A DNA stretch of 64,000 bases from an uncultured Cellulophaga sp. (lineage in GTDB: Bacteria; Bacteroidota; Bacteroidia; Flavobacteriales; Flavobacteriaceae), in assembly GCA_947496695.1 (NCBI GenBank), contig CANMEI010000001.1:186001-250000 (forward strand), written 5' to 3'. The notes under the pieces were generated by a model, which had not been told where the DNA came from, ran no database searches, and saw nothing but the letters and a program-made list of their open reading frames with translations. The translations under genes and the position numbers were made by a program. Below, in pieces: positions 27,461 through 38,700 of this stretch (position 1 is its first letter; every line of letters begins with the position of its first letter).

Positions 27461-28435
27461 TTATACTAAATAGAAGAATGTAAATACAAACACCCAAACT
27501 AAATCAACAAAGTGCCAGTATAAACCAACTTTTTCTACCATTTCATAACTACGTCTTTTTTCATACGTACCTATAATAACATTAGAGAAAATAATGATAT
27601 TAATAACTATACCTGAAAATACGTGAAAACCATGAAATCCAGTAATGAAAAAGAAAAAGTCTGCAAACAACCTACTTCCGTATTCATTATGTATAAGATT
27701 AGCCCCCTCTACTACTTGAGAAGCACTACTTAACTTTTTTAATGATTCTTCTCTTGTTAGAACAGTTTTATGACCATGTTCATTAATAGTCTCTGTTCTA
27801 ACTAATAAATTAGAGTTAGATTTAAAACCTTCTACCACTTCATTTACTGTATAAGTAGGCAATGCACCTTCTTTTGTAAACCAAATTCCATTTTTACGTT
27901 CATGAGCAGCTCTTTCACTAGCTATTTCTTTTGAGAAATCTGCAATAGCGATTTGATGACCTGATTCTGCATCAACAAATTGCAATATTCTTCCTCCTTT
28001 AGTTTCAACAGCTCCATAACTACCTTTTATAAAAGTACCCCATTCCCATGCCTGAGAGCCTACGAATATGATACCTCCAATAATTGTCATAAACATGTAC
28101 CATATAACTTTATTTTTTTGCATTTTATGACCAGCATCAACAGCTAACACCATTGTTACAGATGACATAATTAATATAAAAGTCATAAACGCAACATAAT
28201 ACATTGGGAAATTACCATGAAAAAAAGGAACGTGCGTAAAAACTTCATCAGCTATTGGCCAAGTTTCAGTGAATTTAAATCTAGAAAATCCGTATGCACA
28301 TAAAAATGCTGAGAATGTTAATGCATCTGAAACAATGAAAAACCACATCATCATTTTCCCATATGACGCATTTAAAGGCTTGTTTGCTCCACCCCATACA
28401 TTTTGTTTCTCACCCGTTGTTACCGTAGTATCCAT
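27461..28435 (-). CDS. Cytochrome c oxidase subunit III, long form
   Basis: A 324-residue subunit III. Membrane helices fall at about 28-48, 75-100, 110-130, 250-275 and 300-322, with the conserved WGTFIKGSYGAVE, GFHGFHVFSG and WHFVDLVWVFVF motifs. Between the third helix and the FHGFHV helix is a hydrophilic insertion of about 100 residues (KGGRILQFVDAESG to NLIHNEYGSRL), absent from classical subunit III. A -7 box is found upstream. It lies 94 bp after the shorter subunit III gene and 55 bp before subunit IV. Confidence 0.92.
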   Translation of the reverse strand: MDTTVTTGEKQNVWGGANKPLNASYGKMMMWFFIVSDALTFSAFLCAYGFSRFKFTETWPIADEVFTHVPFFHGNFPMYYVAFMTFILIMSSVTMVLAVDAGHKMQKNKVIWYMFMTIIGGIIFVGSQAWEWGTFIKGSYGAVETKGGRILQFVDAESGHQIAIADFSKEIASERAAHERKNGIWFTKEGALPTYTVNEVVEGFKSNSNLLVRTETINEHGHKTVLTREESLKKLSSASQVVEGANLIHNEYGSRLFADFFFFITGFHGFHVFSGIVINIIIFSNVIIGTYEKRRSYEMVEKVGLYWHFVDLVWVFVFTFFYLV

Positions 28436-28465
28436 AAATATATTATCGCGTTAGTAAAATTTATA

Positions 28466-28473
28466 CAAATTTA
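28466..28473 (-). promoter_or_regulatory. Candidate -7 box of the long cox subunit III gene
   Basis: The minus strand reads TAAATTTG, an exact TAnnTTTG match, 30 bases before the start codon in the 94-bp spacer. A TTG lies 13 bases further upstream, shorter than the ideal 17-23. Confidence 0.4.
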
Positions 28474-28529
28474 CATTTTTTTTATGCAAACGAAATAATT
28501 GCTTTTAAAAAAATGTGTTTATTTCTTAA

Positions 28530-29111
28530 TTAATTAAAAAAATAAAAAAACAACATTAAATAAATCCAAAGTAAATCTAAAAAGTGCCAAAAAGTTGCTC
28601 CTAACTCTATCCCTAAAGAGTTTTCTGATGAATACTTACCTCTTATTTGATTTATCAAAACTACAATTAGTGTTATAATTCCTACTACGACATGCAATAT
28701 GTGCATAAAAGCGATTAAGAATATATATGATGTTGTTACGTTACTAGTTTCTCCGGTAAAATAGAAACCCTGTTCTAAAATACTGCTAAAACCTAAAAAT
28801 TGAAAAACTATAAATATAATTCCTAATAATAACGTGACACTTAATAATAGTGTTGCCATTAATGTCTTATCAGTTTTTACTGCTTTTTTTGCTAAAATAT
28901 AAGTTAAACTACTTATAATTATAATTGTAGTACTTATATAAAATTCACTAGGTAATTGAAAACCTGAAAGCCAATCTTCCCTAGTACTACTAACAATATA
29001 AGCACTTGTCCAACCAGCAAAGGTCATTAGCAAACTAACAATACCAAACCAGAGCATCATTTTTTTTGCACGTGCTTGTTTTTCGATTATTGTTCCTTGA
29101 GTTAAATCCAT
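28530..29111 (-). CDS. Cytochrome c oxidase subunit III, short form
   Basis: A 193-residue heme-copper oxidase subunit III with five membrane helices and the motifs LHVVVGIITLIVVL and ATFWHFLDLLWIYLMLFFY. It is 8 bp downstream of the heme O synthase gene, so it is in the same transcript. The window therefore has two adjacent subunit III genes of different length; such pairs are seen in Bacteroidetes oxidase clusters. Confidence 0.92.
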   Translation of the reverse strand: MDLTQGTIIEKQARAKKMMLWFGIVSLLMTFAGWTSAYIVSSTREDWLSGFQLPSEFYISTTIIIISSLTYILAKKAVKTDKTLMATLLLSVTLLLGIIFIVFQFLGFSSILEQGFYFTGETSNVTTSYIFLIAFMHILHVVVGIITLIVVLINQIRGKYSSENSLGIELGATFWHFLDLLWIYLMLFFYFFN

Positions 29112-29119
29112 ATTTTTTT

Positions 29120-30019
29120 CTATAAAAATTTATCTACAACATATACAATTGGCATTAAACTAATATAAGTTACACTAACTAACATTAACTTTCTTGCAGA
29201 TTGATTGTCTTTATTCACATACAACTTAAAAGCAAATAATAACATTATAAAACCCATTATAAAAACTATTATTGCTGCTGGTATTGATAATTGTAATGAG
29301 CCTGTAATACCAAATACTGGAATTACAGAAATTACAATCATCCAAAACGTATACATTATTATCTGCAAAGCTGTACTTCTATCTTTTTTTCCTGTAGGTA
29401 ACATTTTGAAACCTCCACGCTTATAATCTTCATCAAGCATCCAACCTAAAGCCCAAAAATGAGGGAATTGCCAAAAAAATTGAATCATAAAAAGTGTTCC
29501 TGGCTCTATCCCAAATTCATTAGTTGCCGCAACCCAACCTAACATAAAAGGAATCGCACCTGGTATTGCTCCTACAAAAACAGCAAGTGGTGTTACCGTT
29601 TTTAATGGCGTATATACACTTGTATATAAAAATATTGATATTGCCCCAAACATTGCTGTTTTTGGATTCAAAAAATATAATGAAACTACCCCAAAAACTG
29701 TTAATAAGACTGCTAAAACCAAAGCTTTATTAACAGACATTCTCCCCGCAGGGATAGGTCTATTTTTAGTCCTATTCATTAAAACATCAAGATCTTTTTC
29801 TATTACTTGATTATAGGCATTAGATGCACCTACCATACAATAGCCTCCAAAAGCCAATAATAGAATAGGCAATAATTGAATTTCAGGAGTTCCTAAAAAG
29901 TATCCTGCAATAGCAGAGAAAACAACACTTACAGAAAGTCTTGCCTTAGTAATCTCCTTAAAATCAGCAAATATCAAAGCCCATGAAGGGTTTTTTACCT
30001 CGCTTACTGCAGTTTTCAT
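29120..30019 (-). CDS. cyoE: Protoheme IX farnesyltransferase (heme O synthase)
   Basis: A 299-residue UbiA-type prenyltransferase that converts heme B to heme O, the precursor of heme A for the oxidase. About eight membrane helices are predicted. The aspartate-rich signature NAYNQVIEKDLDVLMNRTKNRP and the second motif DEDYKRGGFKML are present. It opens the cox gene block and is followed by the short subunit III gene after 8 bp. Confidence 0.95.
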   Translation of the reverse strand: MKTAVSEVKNPSWALIFADFKEITKARLSVSVVFSAIAGYFLGTPEIQLLPILLLAFGGYCMVGASNAYNQVIEKDLDVLMNRTKNRPIPAGRMSVNKALVLAVLLTVFGVVSLYFLNPKTAMFGAISIFLYTSVYTPLKTVTPLAVFVGAIPGAIPFMLGWVAATNEFGIEPGTLFMIQFFWQFPHFWALGWMLDEDYKRGGFKMLPTGKKDRSTALQIIMYTFWMIVISVIPVFGITGSLQLSIPAAIIVFIMGFIMLLFAFKLYVNKDNQSARKLMLVSVTYISLMPIVYVVDKFL

Positions 30020-30105
30020 TAAAAAAATTTATTGGAGTGCAAAGATAACCCTAGAATGCTATTTGTGCAATCAAATTGAAATGTTTGTATTTTATTTATA
30101 AATAA

Positions 30106-30138
30106 AAAAATCGTAATACCATATGTATTACGATTTTT
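30106..30138. terminator. Terminator after the first TonB gene
   Basis: A 14-bp perfect stem (AAAAATCGTAATAC with GTATTACGATTTTT) with a 5-base loop lies just beyond the TonB stop at 30159 and ends in T in either direction. Confidence 0.8.
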
Positions 30139-30158
30139 CTATTTTAAACATTTTACTT

Positions 30159-30962
30159 TTATTGCAACTTAAAAATAATTGGCAAGCTAAATGAAACTTT
30201 CACTGGTTTTTTACGTTGCATACCTGGCTTCATTTTAGGTAGTTTATCAATTATTCTAGAAGCTTCATTTTCTAAAATTTTTGAAGGACCCCTCAATTTA
30301 ACATCTTCAATTTCACCTTGTTTCCCTATAGTAAAAATTACAAAAACTTTCCCTTGCTCTCGCATTTCTATTGCTGCTTCAGGGTACTTAAAATTCTTTT
30401 TTACATGATTTTTTATTTTCTCATCAAAACACGCCTTTTTTTCTGATTTATCAACTTTTTCACATCCCGGAAAAACAGGAACATCCTCTAAAGCAATAAA
30501 AGGAATTACAACCTCTTCTACTATAGGGTCATCTGCAACTTTTATTTTGTCAACTGACAACGGAGCAACACTCTCTTTTGATTTATTTTCAAACTCTTCA
30601 ACCTTTACATTCTTAAAATCATCTGGAACAACTTCAAAAGTCTCAGCAGGTTTTGCAACCGTCTGTTCTTTTACAATTTTCATTTTTTCCACTTCAAAAT
30701 TATAAATTTCAGGATGAATCTCATATACGTCAGTAAGCTCCGAAGTATTTATCGCTACAGATTTATTCATCGTCTCAAACCCTATTTCTAAACCAAAATA
30801 AACAAGGAGCATTGCAACAATTAGACCTATTTGAAAATAGACAAAACTGTTTTTTCTTAAATTTGCATCATGCTTACTCCCTTTTGAGTAAACTGCATTG
30901 GACGTTTCACTGCTATTCTCATTGCCGTGAGAATTTGCAGTACTTGATGTGCTTTTTTTCAT
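30159..30962 (-). CDS. Energy transducer TonB (paralogue A)
   Basis: A 267-residue TonB-type protein. A long Ser/Asn-rich cytosolic N-terminus precedes one membrane helix (about 44-64), then a Glu/Val/Pro-rich periplasmic linker and a C-terminal TonB domain (about 165-267) with FPGCEKVDKSEKKACF and the closing KVSFSLPIIFKLQ. TonB passes the proton-motive force to outer-membrane receptors. The C-terminal domain is clearly related to the neighbouring TonB; the pair arose by duplication. ExbB and ExbD are not in the window. Confidence 0.93.
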   Translation of the reverse strand: MKKSTSSTANSHGNENSSETSNAVYSKGSKHDANLRKNSFVYFQIGLIVAMLLVYFGLEIGFETMNKSVAINTSELTDVYEIHPEIYNFEVEKMKIVKEQTVAKPAETFEVVPDDFKNVKVEEFENKSKESVAPLSVDKIKVADDPIVEEVVIPFIALEDVPVFPGCEKVDKSEKKACFDEKIKNHVKKNFKYPEAAIEMREQGKVFVIFTIGKQGEIEDVKLRGPSKILENEASRIIDKLPKMKPGMQRKKPVKVSFSLPIIFKLQ

Positions 30963-31019
30963 AATAGTAAAATTTTATGTTGTTACTATTTTGTTAAAAC
31001 ACAAGAAACGTACCAAAAA

Positions 31020-31047
31020 AAAATCCCGAACCTAGGTTCGGGATTTT
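31020..31047. terminator. Terminator between the two TonB genes
   Basis: A perfect palindrome with a 12-bp stem (AAAATCCCGAAC pairing with GTTCGGGATTTT) around CTAG. It lies between the upstream TonB stop (31068) and the next TonB start (30962), so the two paralogues are probably separate transcripts. Confidence 0.8.
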
Positions 31048-31067
31048 AATATATAAAAATATATTTT

Positions 31068-31790
31068 CTATTGTAATTTAAATGTAATTGGAATACTAAA
31101 AGGTACTCTTACCGCTCTACCTCTTTGTTTACCAGGCGTCATTTTAGGAAGTTTATCAATAATTCTTCTTGCTTCAGCTTCTAAGTTTTTATCTGGTCCA
31201 CGCATTCTAATTCCTCCGATACTACCATCTTTTTGAATTACAAACATTACGTTTACTTTACCTTGTACTCCCATTTCTTGAGAAATCTCAGGATATCTAA
31301 AGTTTTTACTAATGTGCTTGTACATCATTTTTTGAAAACATTCTCTTAAGGCTGTAGAACCTTTACTTTTTTCTTTTTCACAACCTGGAAAAATTGGAAC
31401 ATCTTCAATAACAGAAAAAGGAATATCTAAATCCTCTTCAACCTCAGCTACTTCAATTTCTTCAACCTCAGCAACAACCTCATCTTCATTAGACTCCGTA
31501 TCTTCAATAATTGTTTCTGGAACATCAGCTTCATCTTCAACTACTTCAATAATTTCAGGAGCAACTGGTGGTGGTGGTGGTGGTGGTGTTTTTATTTGTT
31601 CAGTCAACATTGGAACTTCTTCATCCAATAAATCATCAACGTTTTGTGATACATCATAATCAACAATATCATCATATTTTTTGTATTCTAATGCACGCCA
31701 AGTTAAAAACATAACTAAGGCTAAACCTGCAGCAAAAAACAAACCACTATTTCTTGATATATCCGCCTTCGGATTCTTTTTTAATTCCAT
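31068..31790 (-). CDS. Energy transducer TonB (paralogue B)
   Basis: A 240-residue TonB protein with a short cytosolic N-terminus, one membrane helix (about 17-33), a run of seven prolines (KTPPPPPPPVAPE), a very acidic linker and a C-terminal TonB domain (FPGCEKEKSKG to VPFSIPITFKLQ). The proline run should need elongation factor P for efficient translation. It follows the VanZ-family gene by about 76 bp. Confidence 0.94.
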   Translation of the reverse strand: MELKKNPKADISRNSGLFFAAGLALVMFLTWRALEYKKYDDIVDYDVSQNVDDLLDEEVPMLTEQIKTPPPPPPPVAPEIIEVVEDEADVPETIIEDTESNEDEVVAEVEEIEVAEVEEDLDIPFSVIEDVPIFPGCEKEKSKGSTALRECFQKMMYKHISKNFRYPEISQEMGVQGKVNVMFVIQKDGSIGGIRMRGPDKNLEAEARRIIDKLPKMTPGKQRGRAVRVPFSIPITFKLQ

Positions 31791-31866
31791 GATTCAAATT
31801 TTATTGTGAGCTAATTTAATTATTTATTTATAAAAATGGTAATATTTTTTTCATTTTTAAGAAACT

Positions 31867-32244
31867 CTATTTAAAAGTAAGGTATCTTACCGTAAACCAA
31901 CCACTAATAGCTCCCATACCATTAGCTAAAAAATCTAACACATCACCATGCCTATTAGTTGTTAAACTATATTGTAATACCTCAATAATCATACCATAAA
32001 CTATCGCAACAAACATCATTATAAATGTTGCTTTTAATAACACAATTTTTTTTTTAGAGATTTCATTTAAAAAAAATCCTCCTAGAATAGTTGCAACAAA
32101 ATAAAAAGTAAAATGAACAATTTTATCAAGGTTTGGAATATCCACCACACCTGTTGTTACGTCAGAAATAGATGCTAAGCTTAAATAGCTAATTAACACC
32201 ATCCAACTTAAAAACAGTATGGTAAACTTATAATTTTTAAGCAC
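31867..32244 (-). CDS. VanZ family membrane protein
   Basis: A 125-residue inner-membrane protein with four helices, matching the VanZ-like family ([53 protein letters not shown]). VanZ in enterococci gives low-level teicoplanin resistance, but chromosomal relatives have no known role. There is no ATG at the expected site: the frame begins with TTG (32247) or GTG (32244), inside the end of gcvH. An ATG at codon 16 would remove half of the first helix. I use the GTG; it implies an 8-base overlap with gcvH. Confidence 0.87.
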   Translation of the reverse strand: MLKNYKFTILFLSWMVLISYLSLASISDVTTGVVDIPNLDKIVHFTFYFVATILGGFFLNEISKKKIVLLKATFIMMFVAIVYGMIIEVLQYSLTTNRHGDVLDFLANGMGAISGWFTVRYLTFK

Positions 32245-32617
32245 CAATTAATTCCTTATAAGCTTCTGCACTTAATAAGCTTTCAATCTCAGAATTATCA
32301 CTAATTTTTAGTTTAATCATCCAACCTTTTCCATAAGGATCCGAATTAACATCTTCAGGAGCATCTTCTAAGTCTTCATTAAATGCTACAATTTCACCTG
32401 TTAATGGTAAAAATAAATCAGAAACCGTTTTAACAGCCTCAACTGTACCAAAAACCTCATCTTTATCTAGAGTTTCATCTAAAGTTTCAACTTCTACATA
32501 TACTATATCTCCTAATTCGCTTTGTGCAAAGTCTGTAATACCTATAGTAGCAGTATCTCCTTCAATTTTAACCCATTCGTGGTCTTTCGTGTATTTTAAT
32601 TCTGACGGTATATTCAT
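32237..32617 (-). CDS. gcvH: Glycine cleavage system H protein
   Basis: A 126-residue lipoyl carrier that shuttles the aminomethyl group between the P, T and L proteins of glycine cleavage. The start [20 protein letters not shown] and the lipoylation site Lys63 in [11 protein letters not shown] are standard. The other gcv genes are absent from the window. It lies 111 bp after sprA and overlaps the VanZ gene, an order often seen in Flavobacteriaceae. Confidence 0.96.
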   Translation of the reverse strand: MNIPSELKYTKDHEWVKIEGDTATIGITDFAQSELGDIVYVEVETLDETLDKDEVFGTVEAVKTVSDLFLPLTGEIVAFNEDLEDAPEDVNSDPYGKGWMIKLKISDNSEIESLLSAEAYKELIGA

Positions 32618-32728
32618 AGCAATAATGTCTTAATATTTAAAAACAAATGTAAAATATTAAAATTAGCTATTCAAGAAAAAAAAGAAAGGTTGCCAAACCT
32701 TAACATATAGCTCTTTATTAAAAAATAA

Positions 32729-35700
32729 TTAGTTACCGAAATTATATATAACGGTAAAGCCTGAATTAATTGTTGTTTGAGGGTACGCTGTAGAAACAGC
32801 ATATTTAGAATATGAATGATCATAAAAAAAAGTTGCACTTAAGTTTTTACTTAAAGCATAATCCATACTATACTTAAGTGAAAATAAATCTTGACCTGAT
32901 GTTATTTCATTATTCTCAATATCTAAACTTCTAATATATGTGACGTTGTTACGCAAAGTACCATCTATCTTAATATTCAAATCACCTTTCAACCTAGTTT
33001 TTTGACCTCCAATATTTGTCACAACTTGCACATCTTTAAAACGGTAACCTAAACCTAAAGTATAATCTTTACCATTAATCTCAGTAAGCAAGCTATTATC
33101 AAAACTTAATGACAAGGTTCTATTTGTACTAATTTCTGCTAATACACTCAATGAGTTTTTCATTTCAAAATCAACTTTAACAAGGGGGTTAAATTGATCT
33201 GTAAGAACAATGTTACTTATATTAATATCTGGCAGTATATCTAATGTTTCTGAATCAACAGGGTCTAAGCCTTCATTTAACAATTGTACTTTTGTTAAAT
33301 TAGTTTGATAAGAGTTAATACTATAAGATGCTCTATAACCATGACTTAATGAAAAACGTTTAAATTTTTTCTTAAACCACTTATTATTCATTAAACCCGT
33401 ATACTTTAAACTCCAATTAGGAATTGGAATTTCTCTTTTCTCATCAAGATTTACCCTATCTGCACTTTGTCCCGTATATGCTGCAAAAAATGCTGGCAAC
33501 ATTACTGACTGATTAGTTTTACTATACTGCTCCGGAAAACCATCATCATCTAAAGTACCTGCTGTTTGGTTTCTATCTGCTAAAATTCTATTTGCAATTA
33601 TTAATCTATTTTCTTTAAATGTTTCAAATGTTTCAGATCTAGCCTCATCACTCTTCTTAAAAGCTGTACCAAACATCACTGTTGATATACTAAAGTTTCC
33701 ATAGTCATTACCTATAAGCTCTTCATATTCAAAAACATCATCTCCCAAACTATTTACTGTAAAACTTTCTTCATAGCTATTAGAATACTGCCTGTCTGCC
33801 GATAAATCTATAGTAAGATCATTAATAGGTTGCACGGTAGCCGTAATATTTAATTGCCTATTAATACTTTTTACAAATTGATCACTAAAATCAGTAAATG
33901 TTGTTAACCACCCTCTTTTAGCTGCCTCATATCTTATATCTGAATTTTGACCGCCAAAAACATAAGCTGATGAAGGCTTTGTTGTCCCAATAAAACCAAC
34001 TGACTGTGTATATCCTGGTAAAACTATACCCCCACTTTGGTTGTATGTAAAATTTACTCTTTTTACCATTGTAACAAAATCTACAAAAGTGTTAAACAAA
34101 GGACTCGTTTTATTTTCAGATTCATCTTTACCTTTTTTACCAGTCGAAACCTTTGAGACTTCTTTCTTTGCACTCTTTGCTCTTGAATTACCTTTTACCT
34201 TTTTCAAACCAACCAAATCATACAATTTTTGCATGTTCATGTTTGCTGATAAAGTATGTGTATTTGCATTTTGGACTGTATTAATATTCTCACCCGCTGC
34301 CTCACTTAAAGCATCACCACCTCTTTGCCAATCAAAATTACTAGTATACGTATATTGCCCATTAATAAACTCTAGAGCGGGAACCATTTTAAAAGGCAAA
34401 TCATAGTTTAATTGCATTTGTTGCGCATAAGTATTAGGTTCTCCTAAATCCCAAAAACCATCCCAAATACCTAACTCTTCATTTATTTCAGAAGCCGTAT
34501 TACCATCTTCTTCATAATAATTACGAACTATATTATTATTTGAACCCTGTAGGTTTACGGTTAATGATTTTGACAATGAATAGTTTAGCGAATATTGCCA
34601 TGTAAATAAATAATTACGTTGTTGCAATAAAGGCAAATCTAAAGATTCAACGCCTGCCTCTAAAACATCTCTATACTGTTGCTGATTAAAACTTCTATTT
34701 ATATTAGAATTTATAGAAACTGAAGTTGGTAATAAGTTTAGGTTTAATTCTTTTAACCATTTCCAATATTCACCTGTAAATAATGAATCTTTTTTAACAA
34801 AAGGCGCTACATTAAGCGGTTTAAAGGCATGATTATAAACAAACCCTGTAGATATATCTTGTTCTTTAACGTCTTCGTATTCAAAATCATGATAATTAGT
34901 TTCATTATACGAATAGTTAAATGTAAAATTTTCTATGTCATAAAAATTCGCATCTGCCTTTTCACTTCTGTTTTTTCGAACTCCTATAAAATTAATACTA
35001 GTTCTTTTTGTATATTCTTGAGCCTGCTCTAAAATCTCATCTTTTTCTTCCTGAGTTGATGCCGCCGCTATACGATCAGATAATTTTAAATCTTCATAAA
35101 CTGGATCATATTCCGGAGTAATCATTTCTTCTGAAATACCATAATTAAACGGCAATTTTATTCCCCATTTATTTGGAAGTAACTGCCCAAGGTTCACATT
35201 CGTAACCACATCATAAGAAGATACATCTTCTAACGAGCGCTCTGTGGTTGTTTGATCTATTGAACCAAAACCTGTTGTACTATGCAATCCTGATGCAGAA
35301 AGTGTTGCAAAATCAGCTATATTTAAATCTACTGCTGCAATTGCCGCCCAACCTCCATCTTGATCTATACCCGCTAAACGTAATTCGTTAAACCAAATTT
35401 CTCCACTTGCATTTTCATCATCAATGTTCTTAACACCGATCATCAAACCCTCTATACTACCTAGAGAAGGATTTCCTTTTATTCCTATTCTTGGAACACC
35501 ATCAGTTCTATCTGCAAATTCATCAACCAAAACAGCTTCACCATCAACAATTTCATAATAATTGACATCGGTTAAACTTTCACTCAATATTCCTGCTGAT
35601 TTTACCAGACTCAAATCTGACAACTCGATTGTTAATTCATTAAGATCTGGCCAAACTTCTTCATCTAGAGAAGAGTCATAAGAAGAAAATTGTAATGGTA

Positions 35701-38700
35701 TTTCTATATGATAAAAATTATCAGAAAAATCTGTTCCTATTCTTATAAAACCAACTAAAGGAGTTTCTCCATCTACATAATCAGAATCTAAAATTTCCTC
35801 TGCATGAATAAACATTTTTAATTTCTCATATTGCCTAATGTCTATATCAACATTTTTATAAACTGCTCTAGAGTCTTCTGGTTCTAAATTTTCAACAATA
35901 AATGATAATGATTGCTCATTTTGATCTACTATAGTATTATTACTATTCAACTGCTCTCGCTCTACTCCTGGTGGCAATACATATGGTATTGGCGTTTTAG
36001 AGCTATTTTCTTCTATACTTACTGTGCTAATTTCAACGGTAGTACCATCATCATCAGGGTTATCATCAATATCTGGCTGTAATGTGGTTGAATAGCTACG
36101 CCAATCTCCTCTAATTAAATCTAGTGTTGCTAAACGTAAAGTTATATCACTATCAAAACCTGTTAAATACATACGCATAAAACTCATAGACCTAAAGTCT
36201 GATATACCACCAATTGCATCAGTAAACTCAGTTAATGGAATTTTATATTGTATCCAACGACTACTTACTATACTACCATCAGGAATAGTTGTACCTGATA
36301 TTTCAGTTTCAACTATATCGGCAACATAATCATCGTCAATAGTAACTCCTGAATTAATAGGAATACGATATTCATAGTAACTATTTATCGTATTCATAGT
36401 AAAATCTCTATCAATATCTTCCACATCAGGTAATGTTGTAGAACCTCTATCTGTGTCAGTAACATCTACAGGTGAATTCCCTTCTAAATTATTATAATTA
36501 TAATAACGTTCTGGAATGCTACCGTCAAGATTTAAATAATATTCATAATTATCTAAAGCAGGATCACTTCCTGTATTATTTGTAAAAATCGAAGCTTCAT
36601 CCGCATCAGCTAAACCATCATACCCAACATCTTGTAAAGCCCTATTATCTTCATCTACATCAAAAGCATAAACTAACGCTGTTGTTGATGGTACTTGACC
36701 CCATGAAGTTTCTGTAACTATATCGCTACTACCAACTCCAGGTAAACCATTTTCATACTGTTTTTTTCCATCTTTTAAAACATCTTCTGAAATATTACCA
36801 ATATTAATTACAAACTCTCCAGTACTTGTAGCTTCACCATCAACATAAGGATCTAAAACCCAAAACTCAATATATTCTACATTAGACTGCTCAAAATCAG
36901 TTGTTGTTAACGGCCTCATTATTCCACCCCATTTATCAGTTGCTTGTTCTGAATCAAAAGTTGGATTGTTGTTGTATGGTCCCTTTTCATTTGGGTAATA
37001 TGAAATATCTAAAGTAGTTTGCACTGTTGTTTCCCCTACAGCTAATTCTGTTTCTGGAAAAATCTCATCAACATATATTCTTCTAGTTTTATTGGTAGAC
37101 ACATCACTATCTGAAATATCTGATGGCCTCTGTGTTGTATAAAAAACTGGGTCAATTGAATACCAAGCCATTTTTGCTCTTCCGTATCCATTTTCTAAAT
37201 TTGCAGGATCAGTAGTAGATGAGCCATATAACTGCCCACTATTTCCAAATTCTAGTGGTGTACTTGCCAAGTACCAACCTAATGAAGATTTTATATCTAT
37301 AGAAGATTCAGAACCTTCAAAATCATCAATATAAGTTGTGGTTTCTCCATCAAAATCATCACTACTAGGTGTTCCTGGCATTAAAACTGCTATTTCACCC
37401 CTAACCGATAAATTAGAAGGAACATCAGTATCAATATTTGGTAATTTATTTACTAAACGTGTCAAAAAAGGCAACTCCGTTGAATAGTTTGTATTTAAAC
37501 CAAACATCGTATTATTTACAGACTCAGAACCGTAATTAGTTTTCTGTGTTTGTGGTTTCTGACTAAAATTTAATAAGGTTGCCCCTACAAGGAAATCTTT
37601 ACTTACTTGATGTTCAACATTTACACCTGCAAAGGTTTGTGTTTGTTGCCCAAATGTTGCAGAATCTTCTACTGATATTGTAATTGGTGTGTCTGAAGCT
37701 TGTAAAGAAGGATCAATTATCTGAACAGTACCCGCAGTATAATTTACAGTATAATCAATTCCTTCCGTTAAAACTCTACCATTTGTAGATACAGTTACCG
37801 AACCTTGTGCAACATTAAATGCTCCTATTGAAATACCACTACTACTATCAGATTTATAACTCCCTCTTAATTCAAATTTATCTTTTTCTGTATCTTCAAG
37901 TGCATCTGCTTGAGTAGAAGCATACATGTCTCTAAATACATATTTTTTTTGATTATCATTATACCCTTGATCATTATCTAAATCATAAGTACCACCTCCA
38001 AGTACATCAAACAAATACTCACCAAAAGGTTCAACTTTTGTAAATATTATTCTCCCCCTTGTTGCATCTACCGTTATACCTTCATAAAAATCAAAAAAAC
38101 CATCTCCACCCGTTTGAACATCATTATAAGTATTTAACCTATCAAAATTAAATACCTCTAATAATATACGTTCTTCTAAACCTGTTGGCCAACCAGTATC
38201 ATTTACTTTTGTAATATAATTTCTTGATGTAGGATCTGAGTACAAGATATTAAATGTAAAATCATCTTGACTCATTGAATATGCTCCTGTAGAATATATG
38301 TTTTTCATCATCAAATCCCATATAGGATCTGAAACTGTTGTAATGCTACTTTTTAATAATTTTAATACTAAAGTATTACTTGTTGAAGTCGTAGAGCTTG
38401 ACGATACTTGATTAGCAAATTCACCAACTTGATACACTTGTCCTTTATAAGTATATTGAAATGCTACAGCTAAGACCTCATCACTACTTAACTGTTGACT
38501 TAAAGAAATATAACCTAATTGATCATCATATTCATAATCAGTTCCACTAGTCAATTTTCTAGCATTTTCTAAAATAGAATAATCAAAACCTTGATTAACT
38601 TGATAACCCGACACACTAAAGCCAGCTTCAACTGTTGAGATATCTCTAATCTGAGAAGTTAAAACCCCTCCACTACCTATTAAATCCGGTGAGTAATCAT

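Noticed and set aside
34041..34406. 121-codon plus-strand frame inside sprA
   Set aside because: Antisense shadow of sprA with no recognisable domain.
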